Shown here piece by piece: positions 18,838 through 29,200 of a DNA stretch of 64,000 bases. Below the pieces are notes generated by a model. It was not told the origin of the DNA and ran no database searches. It was given only the letters and a program-made list of their open reading frames with translations. The translations under genes were made by a program, and so were the position numbers. The stretch comes from Cyclobacteriaceae bacterium. GTDB lineage: Bacteria; Bacteroidota; Bacteroidia; Cytophagales; Cyclobacteriaceae. The stretch is taken from positions 1-64,000 of the forward strand of contig JANWWN010000003.1 in NCBI GenBank assembly GCA_025055435.1. The letters run 5' to 3'. Every line of letters begins with the position of its first letter. Positions within the stretch are counted from its first letter, which is position 1.

Positions 18838-20082
18838 ATGAAACATTTCCTGATTGCCCTCACCGGAATATTATTCTTCGGTTGTGGCTCCGAAAAAAAA
18901 ATAGATTATGCAAACCTGCCGGATGAAACACTGCGCCGGATTGCCGACTCGCTGGCACACGCATACATCATAACCGATGGTCACGTGGACCTGCCTTATC
19001 GGCTGAAGGTGAAAAATTTCAGGTTGGAACGCGAATACCTGGGTATTCCGGTAAGCACTACGGAAGGTGATTTTGATTACGAGCGCGCGCGGAAAGGCGG
19101 CCTGGATGCGCCTTTTATGTCTATTTATATTCCTTCTTCCTATCAGCAAAAACCGGATATGGGTAAGTCGCTTGCCGACTCCTTAATTGATATGGTGCGC
19201 GGCATAGCCGAAGCCCACTCGGATAAATTTGCTTTAGCCAACACACCGGCTGAAGTCGAAAAGAATTTCAGAGAAGGAAAGATTTCGCTGCCCATGGGCA
19301 TGGAGAACGGTGCGCCCATTGGTAACGACCTGGCTAATGTAAAATACTTTTACGACCGTGGCATACGTTACATTACCCTTACCCATGGTAAGGATAATCA
19401 GATATGCGATTCGTCATACGATACGGTGCGCACATGGAATGGATTGAGCCCATTTGGTGAACAGGTGGTTAAAGAAATGAACCGCATCGGCATCATGGTG
19501 GATATTTCGCACGTATCCGACAGCGCTTTTTTTGATGTGTTGAAAATTACGAAAGCACCGGTCATTGCATCGCACTCTTCATTGCGCTACTTCACACCCG
19601 GCTGGCAGCGTAACATGAGCGATGACATGCTCAGGGCACTGAAAAAAAACGGAGGCGTTATTCAGATTAACTTCGGCTCAACCTTCCTCGACTCGGCCGT
19701 AGCCAAAGCCAACAACGAAAACCGGCAAAAGCTGGCTGCCTTACTGAAAGAAAAAGGATTAAGCTACCGGGATGAAGCAGCCAAACCTGTTATCGAAGAG
19801 TTTCAGCGAAGCAACCCCACCTTATATGCCGATGTGAAACGCGTGGCCGATCACATTGACCGTGTGGTACAGATTGCCGGTATTGACCATGTGGGTTTGG
19901 GTTCTGATTTCGATGGCGTGGGAGACAGCCTGCCCACCGGGTTGAAAGATGTGTCGCAATACCCCAACCTGATTTTTGAATTGCTCAAGCGCGGCTATAC
20001 ACCTGAAGATATTGAAAAAATCTGCTATAAAAATGTATGGCGGGTGTGGAATAAGGTTATTGAGACAGCCAAATCTAACTGA
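18838..20082 (+). CDS. Membrane dipeptidase (peptidase M19) lipoprotein
   Basis: MKHFLIALTGILFFGCGSEKK lipobox; DGHVDLPYRL, GMENGAPIGNDL, MVDISHVSDSAFFDVL, IASHSS, DHVGLGSDFDGVG; ORF-track start 18547 overlaps the divergent RDD gene. Confidence 0.92.
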   Translation: MKHFLIALTGILFFGCGSEKKIDYANLPDETLRRIADSLAHAYIITDGHVDLPYRLKVKNFRLEREYLGIPVSTTEGDFDYERARKGGLDAPFMSIYIPSSYQQKPDMGKSLADSLIDMVRGIAEAHSDKFALANTPAEVEKNFREGKISLPMGMENGAPIGNDLANVKYFYDRGIRYITLTHGKDNQICDSSYDTVRTWNGLSPFGEQVVKEMNRIGIMVDISHVSDSAFFDVLKITKAPVIASHSSLRYFTPGWQRNMSDDMLRALKKNGGVIQINFGSTFLDSAVAKANNENRQKLAALLKEKGLSYRDEAAKPVIEEFQRSNPTLYADVKRVADHIDRVVQIAGIDHVGLGSDFDGVGDSLPTGLKDVSQYPNLIFELLKRGYTPEDIEKICYKNVWRVWNKVIETAKSN

Positions 20083-20147
20083 TGAGAAGGTGTGCGGTTT
20101 GTGCTTTAAAATACGGAACTTTGATACCTGAGCCGTGAATTTCACAC

Positions 20148-21149
20148 ATGCGTGAAGCCGCCTTTGTTAAGCGAAATCAGGCACGCTGGGAACAGATTGA
20201 AAAGGATTTGCAACTTCAGCGGAACGACCCCGACCGTCTGGCTGAAATTTTCATTCAGCTTACCGATGACCTGGCGTTTGCCCGCACCCAATATCCGGAA
20301 AGCAGGGTAACACTGTACCTCAACAACCTGGCATCAAAAATTCACCACACCATTTACCGGAATAAGCGCGAAGACCGCAGGCGCTTCATTGCGTTTTGGA
20401 AATATGAGGTTCCGGCAGAGCTCTGGAATGCCCGCCGGGAGCTGACCTATGCCTTTTTGATTTTTACTTTTTCGATTGCCATCGGCTATCTGTCCACCCT
20501 GCATGACGATACCTTTGCCCGCCTCGTACTGGGTGATGGCTACGTGAACATGACGTTGGAAAACATAAAGAATGGAGAGCCCATGGCTGTTTACGGTACC
20601 GCTAATGAAGCGGATATGTTTGCCCAGATTACATTTAATAATATCCGTGTGGCTTTCATGGCCTTCGCCATGGGGTTGGTGCTTTCGGTGGGCACCGCTT
20701 ACATGTTGTTTAGTAATGGTGTGATGGTAGGTGCTTTTGTGGCTTTTTTTCAGCGTGAAGGGCTGCTGGCTCATGCCCTGCCGGTCATCCTGTTACACGG
20801 TACCATCGAACTGTCATCCATTGTAGTGGCCGGCGCAGCAGGTTTTGTGCTGGGTAACGGATTTTTATTTCCCGGTACCTACCCGCGCCTCACGGCTTTT
20901 CGCATGGGTGCTAAACGAGGCCTGAAAATCATCATTGGTTTGGTGCCTATGTTTGTACTGGCGGGTTTTATTGAATCTTTCATCACCCGTTATGAATTTA
21001 TGCCCATTGCAGTAAAACTGTGTATTATAGGTTTGTCGGCCTGCCTTATTCTTTATTATTTTGTCGGGTATCCCTATAAACTTTCACTAAAATGGAAAAA
21101 TTCACACCCATTGAGTTTCAACAGGCCCGGGACTTCAGTAAAAAACTAA
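20148..21149 (+). CDS. Stage II sporulation protein M (SpoIIM/DUF95) family membrane protein
   Basis: MREAAFVKRNQARWEQIEKDLQ, FNNIRVAFMAFAMGLVLSVGTAYMLFSNGVMVGAF, LLHGTIELSSIVVAGAAGFVLG. Confidence 0.9.
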   Translation: MREAAFVKRNQARWEQIEKDLQLQRNDPDRLAEIFIQLTDDLAFARTQYPESRVTLYLNNLASKIHHTIYRNKREDRRRFIAFWKYEVPAELWNARRELTYAFLIFTFSIAIGYLSTLHDDTFARLVLGDGYVNMTLENIKNGEPMAVYGTANEADMFAQITFNNIRVAFMAFAMGLVLSVGTAYMLFSNGVMVGAFVAFFQREGLLAHALPVILLHGTIELSSIVVAGAAGFVLGNGFLFPGTYPRLTAFRMGAKRGLKIIIGLVPMFVLAGFIESFITRYEFMPIAVKLCIIGLSACLILYYFVGYPYKLSLKWKNSHPLSFNRPGTSVKN

Positions 21150-22045
21150 ACATCACGTTTGAATTTATCCGGCAGAATTTCAAATCGCTGGGAAAAAGCC
21201 TGTTGTATATCAGTGGACCGGTTGTGCTGATTGGCAGTTTGTTAACCGGGAGTTTATATTCAGGCTATCTGAATTCGATTACAGAAACGAGTCAAAATCC
21301 GAACAGCGTATTAGGTTTTGTCACTTCAACCCAGACTTGGGCACAAGGTGCGGCGGCTGTGCTGTTCATTTTCATGGGTGGTATTGTAATTGTGTCGGTA
21401 GTCTATAATTACATGCTGGAGTACCATGCCCGTAAAGATAACCGCATTGAAGTGGATGCCGTTTGGAATCGTGTTAAGGAAACCCTTCCGCAATATCTGG
21501 CAACTTTTTTTCTGTTTTTTGTGGTGGTGATTTTGGCTTATGTTCTTATTGTTCTGTTAATAGCGGGAACTGCGCGATTATCCATCGGTCTGGCCATTTT
21601 TACGGGTTTCATAACAATTATTCTTTTGATTTATGCCATCATTCCGCTTTCGCTGATTTTTGTGGTACGTGCATTTGAAAAAGTTGGTTTTATAAAGGCC
21701 ATCGAACGATGTTTTGAACTGATTTCGGGAAAATGGTGGAGCACTTTCGGGTTGCTGGTTATTGTCGGGCTGGTTCAAAGCATGCTGGCTTCGGTTTTTT
21801 TTATTCCCTGGTATATCAACTTTATAATCAACATGATGCATAATCTCGATGGAGGCGGAGTTTATGAACCTTCTGCTGCAAGTCAGCTCATCAACAATGT
21901 TTTTTTAACCTTGTATTTTTTATCTTCATTTCTCCTGTATGCTCTTCCATTAATAGCACTTGCCTTTCAGTATTTTAATCTGGTTGAACTGAAAGAATCG
22001 CGCGGACTGATGAGCCGTATTGAGCAAATGGGAAATGCCGGTTAA
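21092..22045 (+). CDS. Multi-pass membrane protein of the SpoIIM/DUF4129/MoxR cluster
   Basis: 317 aa, many hydrophobic segments; MEKFTPIEFQQARDFSKKLN; overlaps preceding CDS by 58 bp. Confidence 0.75.
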   Translation: MEKFTPIEFQQARDFSKKLNITFEFIRQNFKSLGKSLLYISGPVVLIGSLLTGSLYSGYLNSITETSQNPNSVLGFVTSTQTWAQGAAAVLFIFMGGIVIVSVVYNYMLEYHARKDNRIEVDAVWNRVKETLPQYLATFFLFFVVVILAYVLIVLLIAGTARLSIGLAIFTGFITIILLIYAIIPLSLIFVVRAFEKVGFIKAIERCFELISGKWWSTFGLLVIVGLVQSMLASVFFIPWYINFIINMMHNLDGGGVYEPSAASQLINNVFLTLYFLSSFLLYALPLIALAFQYFNLVELKESRGLMSRIEQMGNAG

Positions 22046-22051
22046 TGAATC

Positions 22052-22723
22052 ATGCCGCGTTTTAACAGCATTTGTTTTTTCTTTTGTTTAATGCTGTCGG
22101 TTGTCCTGCCGGCGCAGCCGGTTGTTGAAAGGAAATTCGATGAAAAAAAACTGGAACAGCTGCGAGCCGATAAGGAATTGAAATACACAATTGTGCCCGA
22201 AGGAATATCGTTGTGGAAGCGTTTTCTCATCTGGTTGCAACAGCTCATTTCCGACCTTATCTATACGGCTGCCACAACCGACTGGACGCGTGTATTGATT
22301 TTGGGCCTGATTATCATTGCGTTGTTATACCTGGTGCTGCGCGTTCTAAAAATTGATACGGTTAAAATCTTTTACCGGAACGCTTCAGCGTTTACACCGA
22401 CAGCTCAACTGGAGGACCTTCATGCTGTTGACCTGGATGCCCTTTTGCGCGAAGCCCTTCAGCAGCAGGACTACCGGGCAGCCATACGCATTCAGTTTCT
22501 TACAGCGCTTAAACTATTATCGGAAAAAGGACTTATTCGATGGGAGCCGGGAAAAACTACGCATGAATATCTGCTTGAACTATCCTCGAATGATTTGCGC
22601 AGTGGATTAAGCCAGATCAACCGCTATTTCGAGTACACCTGGTACGGCAACTTTACCGCAACACCGGAAGTGTATCAGCAGGTGAGTCATGCCTTTCAGA
22701 CCTGGAAAGCAAAACTGGTATGA
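22052..22723 (+). CDS. DUF4129-domain protein
   Basis: Signal peptide, TM, C-term REALQQQDYRAAIRIQFLTALKLLSEKGLIRWEPGKTTHEYL...FEYTWYG. Confidence 0.85.
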   Translation: MPRFNSICFFFCLMLSVVLPAQPVVERKFDEKKLEQLRADKELKYTIVPEGISLWKRFLIWLQQLISDLIYTAATTDWTRVLILGLIIIALLYLVLRVLKIDTVKIFYRNASAFTPTAQLEDLHAVDLDALLREALQQQDYRAAIRIQFLTALKLLSEKGLIRWEPGKTTHEYLLELSSNDLRSGLSQINRYFEYTWYGNFTATPEVYQQVSHAFQTWKAKLV

Positions 22724-23907
22724 AAGGCGAGCGCAAATACCTGGTTATTCTGAGTATAGTCGTTTTGATTTATCTCATCGTTCAGTTTATTGTTCCGCGT
22801 AAGCAGGACTGGGATATTTCACTCTATCACCGTGATAAAGATCCATACGGTACTTATGTACTCAACGAACTGTTGCCCGGTGTTTTTCCCGGAAAAAGCA
22901 TCCGTCACAGCAACTTAACTTTTTATGAATGGCTGGATTCCTTACCGGAAAATGCCAACATTATCAGCCTGAGTATCTGGTTTACTCCGCCGGCCGAAGA
23001 TGTAAACGCCCTGTTGCGACATGTTGAAAAGGGCGGAAACATTTTGATCGCATCCGAATTCTTCTCCGGTCCTTTTGTTGACACACTGAAAGTTTATACT
23101 ACAACTCATTTTGTCCCCACCGTTGATGTGAATAACCCGTTAACAGATTCAACCCGGATACACCTTATCGACACCCTCACGGCACGGGCTGTCTTGAAAG
23201 TTTCCGGCCGGCATGCGCGCAGTTATTTCGATCTTTCGGAAGCCGAAGGCGCGGAAGTACTGGCAGTTGCGGAAGACGAAAAGCCTGTGTTAATACGAAT
23301 ACGAAAAGGCAAAGGTACTATTGTTCTTAGCAGCACACCCTTTGCTTTTACCAACATCAATATCCTTAGTCAAAAAAATGCAGCACTCCTCGAGGAATAT
23401 TTCAAATTGCTTCCTGCCGAGGACGTGTACTGGACGGAGTATTATCATCGCGGAAGGAGGGAAGCCACAACTTCCCTACGCTACATTTTGTCGGTTGAGT
23501 CACTGCGGTGGGCTTACTATATAACGATAGGTTTTCTGCTTCTGTACATATTGTTTGCAGCCAAGCGAAGACAACGACCCATTCCGGTCATCACTCCGCC
23601 TGCCAATACAACACTGGAGTTTGTAAAGACCGTCGGCAACTTGTATTTCCGCACCGCCGACCATAAGCGCATCGCTGAAAAAAGAATTGCTTTCTTTTTG
23701 GAAAATCTCCGCTCCCGTCTGCATAATCCGGGACTTCAGCCTACAGAAGAGATGGTGGAAATCGTAAGCCAAAAAACGGCGCATCCAAAAGAAGAGGTGC
23801 GGGAAGTATTCGCACTCATCCGGAAAATCAATGAGAAAACCACCCTGAACGAAACAGAATTGAAAATTTTTTCTGAAAAACTCGATAAACTTACCGTCCA
23901 TTCCTGA
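22720..23907 (+). CDS. DUF4350-domain protein
   Basis: N-term TM, DPYGTYVLNELLP...HVEKGGNILIASEFFSGP; 4 bp overlap with upstream gene. Confidence 0.85.
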   Translation: MKGERKYLVILSIVVLIYLIVQFIVPRKQDWDISLYHRDKDPYGTYVLNELLPGVFPGKSIRHSNLTFYEWLDSLPENANIISLSIWFTPPAEDVNALLRHVEKGGNILIASEFFSGPFVDTLKVYTTTHFVPTVDVNNPLTDSTRIHLIDTLTARAVLKVSGRHARSYFDLSEAEGAEVLAVAEDEKPVLIRIRKGKGTIVLSSTPFAFTNINILSQKNAALLEEYFKLLPAEDVYWTEYYHRGRREATTSLRYILSVESLRWAYYITIGFLLLYILFAAKRRQRPIPVITPPANTTLEFVKTVGNLYFRTADHKRIAEKRIAFFLENLRSRLHNPGLQPTEEMVEIVSQKTAHPKEEVREVFALIRKINEKTTLNETELKIFSEKLDKLTVHS

Positions 23908-23919
23908 AACAAAGTATCT

Positions 23920-24897
23920 ATGAATGAGGAACGCTTTACCAACCGGGTCGATTTAAATGAATTGCATGCATCGGCTAACCGAATACGCGAAGAAATCGGC
24001 AAAATCATTGTGGGTCAGTCGGCCATGATTGATTTACTCATCACCGCCCTGCTGGCCGACGGACATGTACTGATTGAAGGTGTGCCCGGTGTAGCCAAAA
24101 CCCTTACCGCCCGCCTGCTGGCACGCACCATCGAAGCCCGGTTCAGCCGCATACAATTTACACCCGACCTCATGCCATCGGATGTTATCGGAACGCCGGT
24201 GTTTAATGCGGCAAAATCGGTGTTCGAGTTTAAGCCGGGTCCTGTTTTTGCAAACATTGTGTTAATCGATGAGATCAACCGCTCACCGGCTAAAACACAG
24301 GCTGCTCTTTTTGAGGTTATGGAGGAACGTCAGGTTACCGTTGACGGCATAACGTATCGCATGGATCCGCCTTTTCTGGTGCTGGCAACACAAAACCCGG
24401 TTGAACACGAAGGAACATACCGCCTTCCGGAGGCGCAATTAGACCGGTTTCTTTTTAAAATCCAGGTAAACTATCCTGAACTGAGCGAGGAGGTCAGCAT
24501 CATCCGCAGGCATCATGAACGCCGGGGCCGGCCTGCGGTAGAATCGGTTAAACCTGTTCTTAACATCGGGCAGCTGGCTGCTTATCGTTCTGCCGTGCAT
24601 CAAATTCATGCCGAGCCAAACCTCATAGAATATATTGCTGCAATCATCCACTCCACACGCAGCCATCCGGCGCTGTTTTTGGGGGCCTCGCCCCGCGCTT
24701 CAGTTGGGGTACTGCTGAGCGCAAAAGCTTTTGCAGCGTTAGGTGGTCGCGACTTTATCACTCCCGAAGATGTAAAATATGTAACTCCCCACGTGCTGCG
24801 ACACCGCATTGCGCTAACCCCCGAAAAAGAAATGGAAGGGCAGACTCCGGATGAGATCATCGGGCAAATCCTGCAGGGCATTGAAGTACCCCGCTGA
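23920..24897 (+). CDS. MoxR family AAA+ ATPase
   Basis: IIVGQSAMIDLLITALLADGHVLIEGVPGVAKTL, RIQFTPDLMPSDVIGT, LIDEINRSPAKTQAALFEVMEE. Confidence 0.95.
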   Translation: MNEERFTNRVDLNELHASANRIREEIGKIIVGQSAMIDLLITALLADGHVLIEGVPGVAKTLTARLLARTIEARFSRIQFTPDLMPSDVIGTPVFNAAKSVFEFKPGPVFANIVLIDEINRSPAKTQAALFEVMEERQVTVDGITYRMDPPFLVLATQNPVEHEGTYRLPEAQLDRFLFKIQVNYPELSEEVSIIRRHHERRGRPAVESVKPVLNIGQLAAYRSAVHQIHAEPNLIEYIAAIIHSTRSHPALFLGASPRASVGVLLSAKAFAALGGRDFITPEDVKYVTPHVLRHRIALTPEKEMEGQTPDEIIGQILQGIEVPR

Positions 24898-24903
24898 AAC
24901 GGT

Positions 24904-26235
24904 ATGGAAGTAATAAAAGACTTTTTTCCGCACAATCGCCTGTTTATGATGGCAGGAGTAGTGGTGGTTTTGTTTTTAATCAGCTATACGTTACCTGCAT
25001 TGCTCCTGCCGGCACAGTTTCTTTTTTTTATCCTGCTGGCTTTTTTGTTCGCAGACGTTCTGTTGTTGTTTCGGTTTAAAAATGGTCTGGAAGCCAAACG
25101 TTTTATAGCCGAAAAGTTTTCGAATGGTGACGATAACCCGGTGCGATTAACCATCCGAAACCATTATCCTTTTAGTGTATCGGTTCGGATAATTGACGAG
25201 GTACCGGAGCAGTTTCAGTTGCGCACGTTGCAGTTTGATACGGAGCTCGCCACCGGCTCGTCTAAAAATATAACATATACACTTCGACCGGTAAAACGTG
25301 GTGAATATCATTTTGGTGATATTCTACTCTTTGCCGCCTCACCCTTAAAACTTGGTGTGCGTCGGTATCGCTTCAGCGCGGCGCAAATGGTGCCGGTGTA
25401 CCCGTCGTTTCTGCAGATGCGCAGGTACGAGCTCATGGCGATTACCAACCGGCTTACGGAAGTTGGCATAAAGAAAATCAGACGCATAGGACACAACCGG
25501 GAATTTGAACTGATTAAAGAGTACGTTACCGGTGATGATGTGCGCACCATTAACTGGCGTGCCACTGCGCGCAAGGTTCATCTTATGGTTAATCAATATC
25601 AGGATGAGCGCTCGCAAAACGTGTATTCCCTGATTGATAAAAGCCGTGTGATGGAAATGCCCTTTAACGGGATGACGCTGCTGGATTATGCCATTAATGC
25701 CAGTCTGGTTATCAGCAACATAGCTGTTCGCAAATCCGATAAAGCCGGGCTGCTAACCTTTCAGGATAAGGTAAACACCTTTCTCCCCGCCAGCCGCAGC
25801 AACCGGCAAATGGCCACCATACTGGAGGTGTTGTACAACCAGAAAACTGATTTTCGGGAAGCCGATTTTTCGGCTGTTTACAGCCAGGTGCGGCATAAAA
25901 TAAACCAGCGCAGTCTGCTGCTGTTGTTTACCAATTTCGAATCGATTTATGGAATGGAAAGGCAGTTGTCCTTTCTTCGCGCCCTTGCGCGATACCATCT
26001 GTTGGTGGTGATTTTTTTTGAGAACACGGAATTGAATATTTTGTTAAATCAGCCCGCCGGTTCCCTACAGGAGATTTACCACAAGGCCGTGGCCGAAAAA
26101 TTTGCTTTAGACAAAAAGCTGATCGTGAAGGCCCTCCGGCAAAATGGAATTCAAACCATTCTAACCCCTCCCGAAAAACTGACGATCAATACCATTAACA
26201 AATACCTGGAGTTGAAAGCGCGCGGTTATATTTAA
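24904..26235 (+). CDS. DUF58-domain (vWA-like) protein
   Basis: ELIKEYVTGDDVRTINWRATARKVHLMVNQYQDERSQNVYSLIDKSRVME signature. Confidence 0.92.
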   Translation: MEVIKDFFPHNRLFMMAGVVVVLFLISYTLPALLLPAQFLFFILLAFLFADVLLLFRFKNGLEAKRFIAEKFSNGDDNPVRLTIRNHYPFSVSVRIIDEVPEQFQLRTLQFDTELATGSSKNITYTLRPVKRGEYHFGDILLFAASPLKLGVRRYRFSAAQMVPVYPSFLQMRRYELMAITNRLTEVGIKKIRRIGHNREFELIKEYVTGDDVRTINWRATARKVHLMVNQYQDERSQNVYSLIDKSRVMEMPFNGMTLLDYAINASLVISNIAVRKSDKAGLLTFQDKVNTFLPASRSNRQMATILEVLYNQKTDFREADFSAVYSQVRHKINQRSLLLLFTNFESIYGMERQLSFLRALARYHLLVVIFFENTELNILLNQPAGSLQEIYHKAVAEKFALDKKLIVKALRQNGIQTILTPPEKLTINTINKYLELKARGYI

Positions 26236-26295
26236 ATGGTTTTTCATATATAGCAATCAGTTTCCTAAATTCACTTTTCAGAATAAATTTTCGTA

Positions 26296-29200
26296 ATGCT
26301 TAACGGACTGGATATGCAAAAACGATTCATTTGGCTGGTAGCAGTGCTGTTAATTGTAAGCATGGCCGAGGCGCAGGAAATTACAGGAATTCCAAAACCC
26401 ATGGGTATTCCGGTTAAACAAGGCGTTATTTGTTATGCGCAAAGCAGCGATCATCATCACCATATACCGCCTCCGGGAGAATACGTGCGCTGGAAAAACG
26501 GTGCCCGGGCCAAAACGGCAAACATCGTAGTGAATTACAATGGCTTTACCGCGGAGGCACGTAATGCATTTCAATATGCGGTGGACATCTGGGCTACATT
26601 AATTCAGAGTTCGCAAACCATAACCATTGATGCGTATTGGGTTCCGCTGTCGGGCGGAGTGTTGGGCGGTGCACTGTACACGGGCGCCTATGCCAACTTT
26701 GATGGTGCTCAGAAGTTAAACGTATTTTATCCGGTTGCCCTGGCCGAAAAAATGAGCGGGCGTAACCTGAACGGTACCAATTCCGAGATTTTTACGCAGT
26801 TCAACAGTAATGCCAACTGGCATCTTAATCCTAACACCACGCCTCCGTCGGGTACGTATGATCTGGCAACGGTGGTATTGCACGAAATTGGTCACGGACT
26901 GGGTTTCTCAGGCTCTTTCAAAATATTATCTTCTAACGGGCAGGGCGAAGTGGGTGTTCAGAGCACCGGCGTACCCATCATTTATGATGTACCCATTGAA
27001 AATGGTGGCAATCAAAACCTGATACGTTCATTTGCTTCTCCTTCATCTCAACTGGCTTCGCAACTTACCAGCGATAACCTGTTTTTCCGGTCGCCCAACT
27101 CCAACCGGCCTAAATTGTACGCACCTTCCAGCTTCAGCAGCGGTTCCAGTATAAGTCATATCGATGAAAACACTTTCAACTTATCGCTGGATGCGCTGAT
27201 GACACCTTTTATAGCACCGGCCGAACGTTTGCATAACCCCGGTGTAGCCTGGACTATGTTAAAAGATTTGGGATGGGAAAATGTGTTTATTGCACACACC
27301 CCTCTGCGCAACACAGAAAATGTAACCGGGCCGTACACGGTTACCGTTACCATTCAGGCCGACAACAGCTATCAGGCGTCTTCTGTAAAACTCAATTACA
27401 CCACCAACGGCACAACTTTTACGGAAGTCACCATGACGCCTACCGGCAATCCGCATGAATTTACCGCTAACATTCCGTCAACCGGAACAAGCACCACATA
27501 CGGATACTATATTTCGGTAAACGACAACAATAACCGCCAGTTTGTTAAACCCGGAAAGTTTGTTCGCAAGCAAAACAGCGAATTGCAGGCTCTGTATTTA
27601 TTTGAAGCCGGTCCCGATACGCGGCCCCCGGTTATTTCACATAGTCCGAGGCCTTTTCTTACAGAGGATGATACCCAGTTGCTGATTGACGCCCGCGTTA
27701 GCGATAACATTGGCATAGCTTCCGTTGTGCTGCAATATCAAATTAACGGAGCAACACAACCACCAATCAACTTCACCTTGCAAAGTCCGGGCGAGGATTC
27801 CATCTATCATGCCGTCATCAATCTGGGTGCCGGATTAAACGATGGAGATGTTGTAAGATACCGCATTGTAGCTACCGATAACTCATCAAATAGTAATGTG
27901 GGTACTTTACCGGCTACCGGATTTTTCACCTTGAATGTTGTAGGACTTGCACCCACACAGAACTCATATTTCAACAACTTCAATACGCCTTCATCCGATT
28001 TCTTTGGCAACGGATTCAGTATTACCCAGCCAACCGGTTTTACCAATCCGGCTATTCACAGCGAACATCCGTATCCGGAGGGCAACAGTTTTCCGGGAGG
28101 GGAGTTTAGTTACATCTATCAGTTGCGCATACCCATTCGCATCAAGTCCGAAGATGCTATCATGAAATTTGATGAGATTGTCCTAGTGGAGCCGGGTGAG
28201 CCCGGTACCGTTTTTGGCGACCTGCGCTTTTGGGATTACGTGGTGGTGGAAGGAAGCAAAGATGGAGGTCGTACATGGATTGCTGCTGCGCCAGGATACG
28301 ATTCGCGCGACTATGCCCCCTGGTTAACCCGCTATAACAGCGCCATAAATCCGTCAACCGGAAATTCTTCTGCAGTGGGAGATCCTTCTCTGTTCCGAAC
28401 CCGTACCATCAACCTGTTGAACAAATTCAATCCGGGCGATGAAGTGGTGTTTCGCTTCCGCCTGTACAGCGATCCTTTCGCTTCCGGTTGGGGATGGTGC
28501 ATCGATAACCTGAAAATTCAGATTGACGATACACCTCCCGTTATTTTACACGATCACATTGATTTTCTGAAAGATGATGAAAATGTGCTGACCCTTGCCA
28601 CGAAGGCCAGTGATGCGAGCGGTATTGCAGCGCTGAAGATTGAATATAAAGTGAATAATGGCGCTCTGAACGAACAAGTATTTGATGTAGATCCGCCGGC
28701 AGCCTTATATACTTTTTCATTAACAGGTCTAAGCGTTTTGAATGCCGGTGATAAGATTGAGTACCGGATAGTGGCACTCGACAGCGCAGGCAATACAGCC
28801 ACATTGCCGTCAACCGGGTTTTTTAAAGTACCGATCGTTAACTTCGCTTCTCCGGTAGCTACGTACAGCAATAACTTTAATGGCACGGTGAATGATTTTG
28901 CGGGAAATTTTTTCAGCATCACACAACCCTCCGGGTTTTCAAACGCAGCCATACACTCAGAGCATCCCTATCTCAACGGATTCGGATTACTATCGCAATC
29001 CAACTACACCTTCACGCTGCTTAAACCCATTACGCTTTCCGCTGCCAATCCGATAATGCGCTTTGATGAAATTGTGTTGGTGGAACCCGCACCTGCCGGT
29101 GTAACATTTGGAAGCCCGGGATTTAAGGACTATGTAATCGTAGAGGGATCGAAAGACGGAGGCCTTACCTGGCAACGTTTTCTGGACGGTTATAATGCCA

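Noticed and set aside
20334-20774. 146 aa ORF antisense to the SpoIIM-like gene
   Set aside because: Fully inside a well-supported gene; shadow ORF
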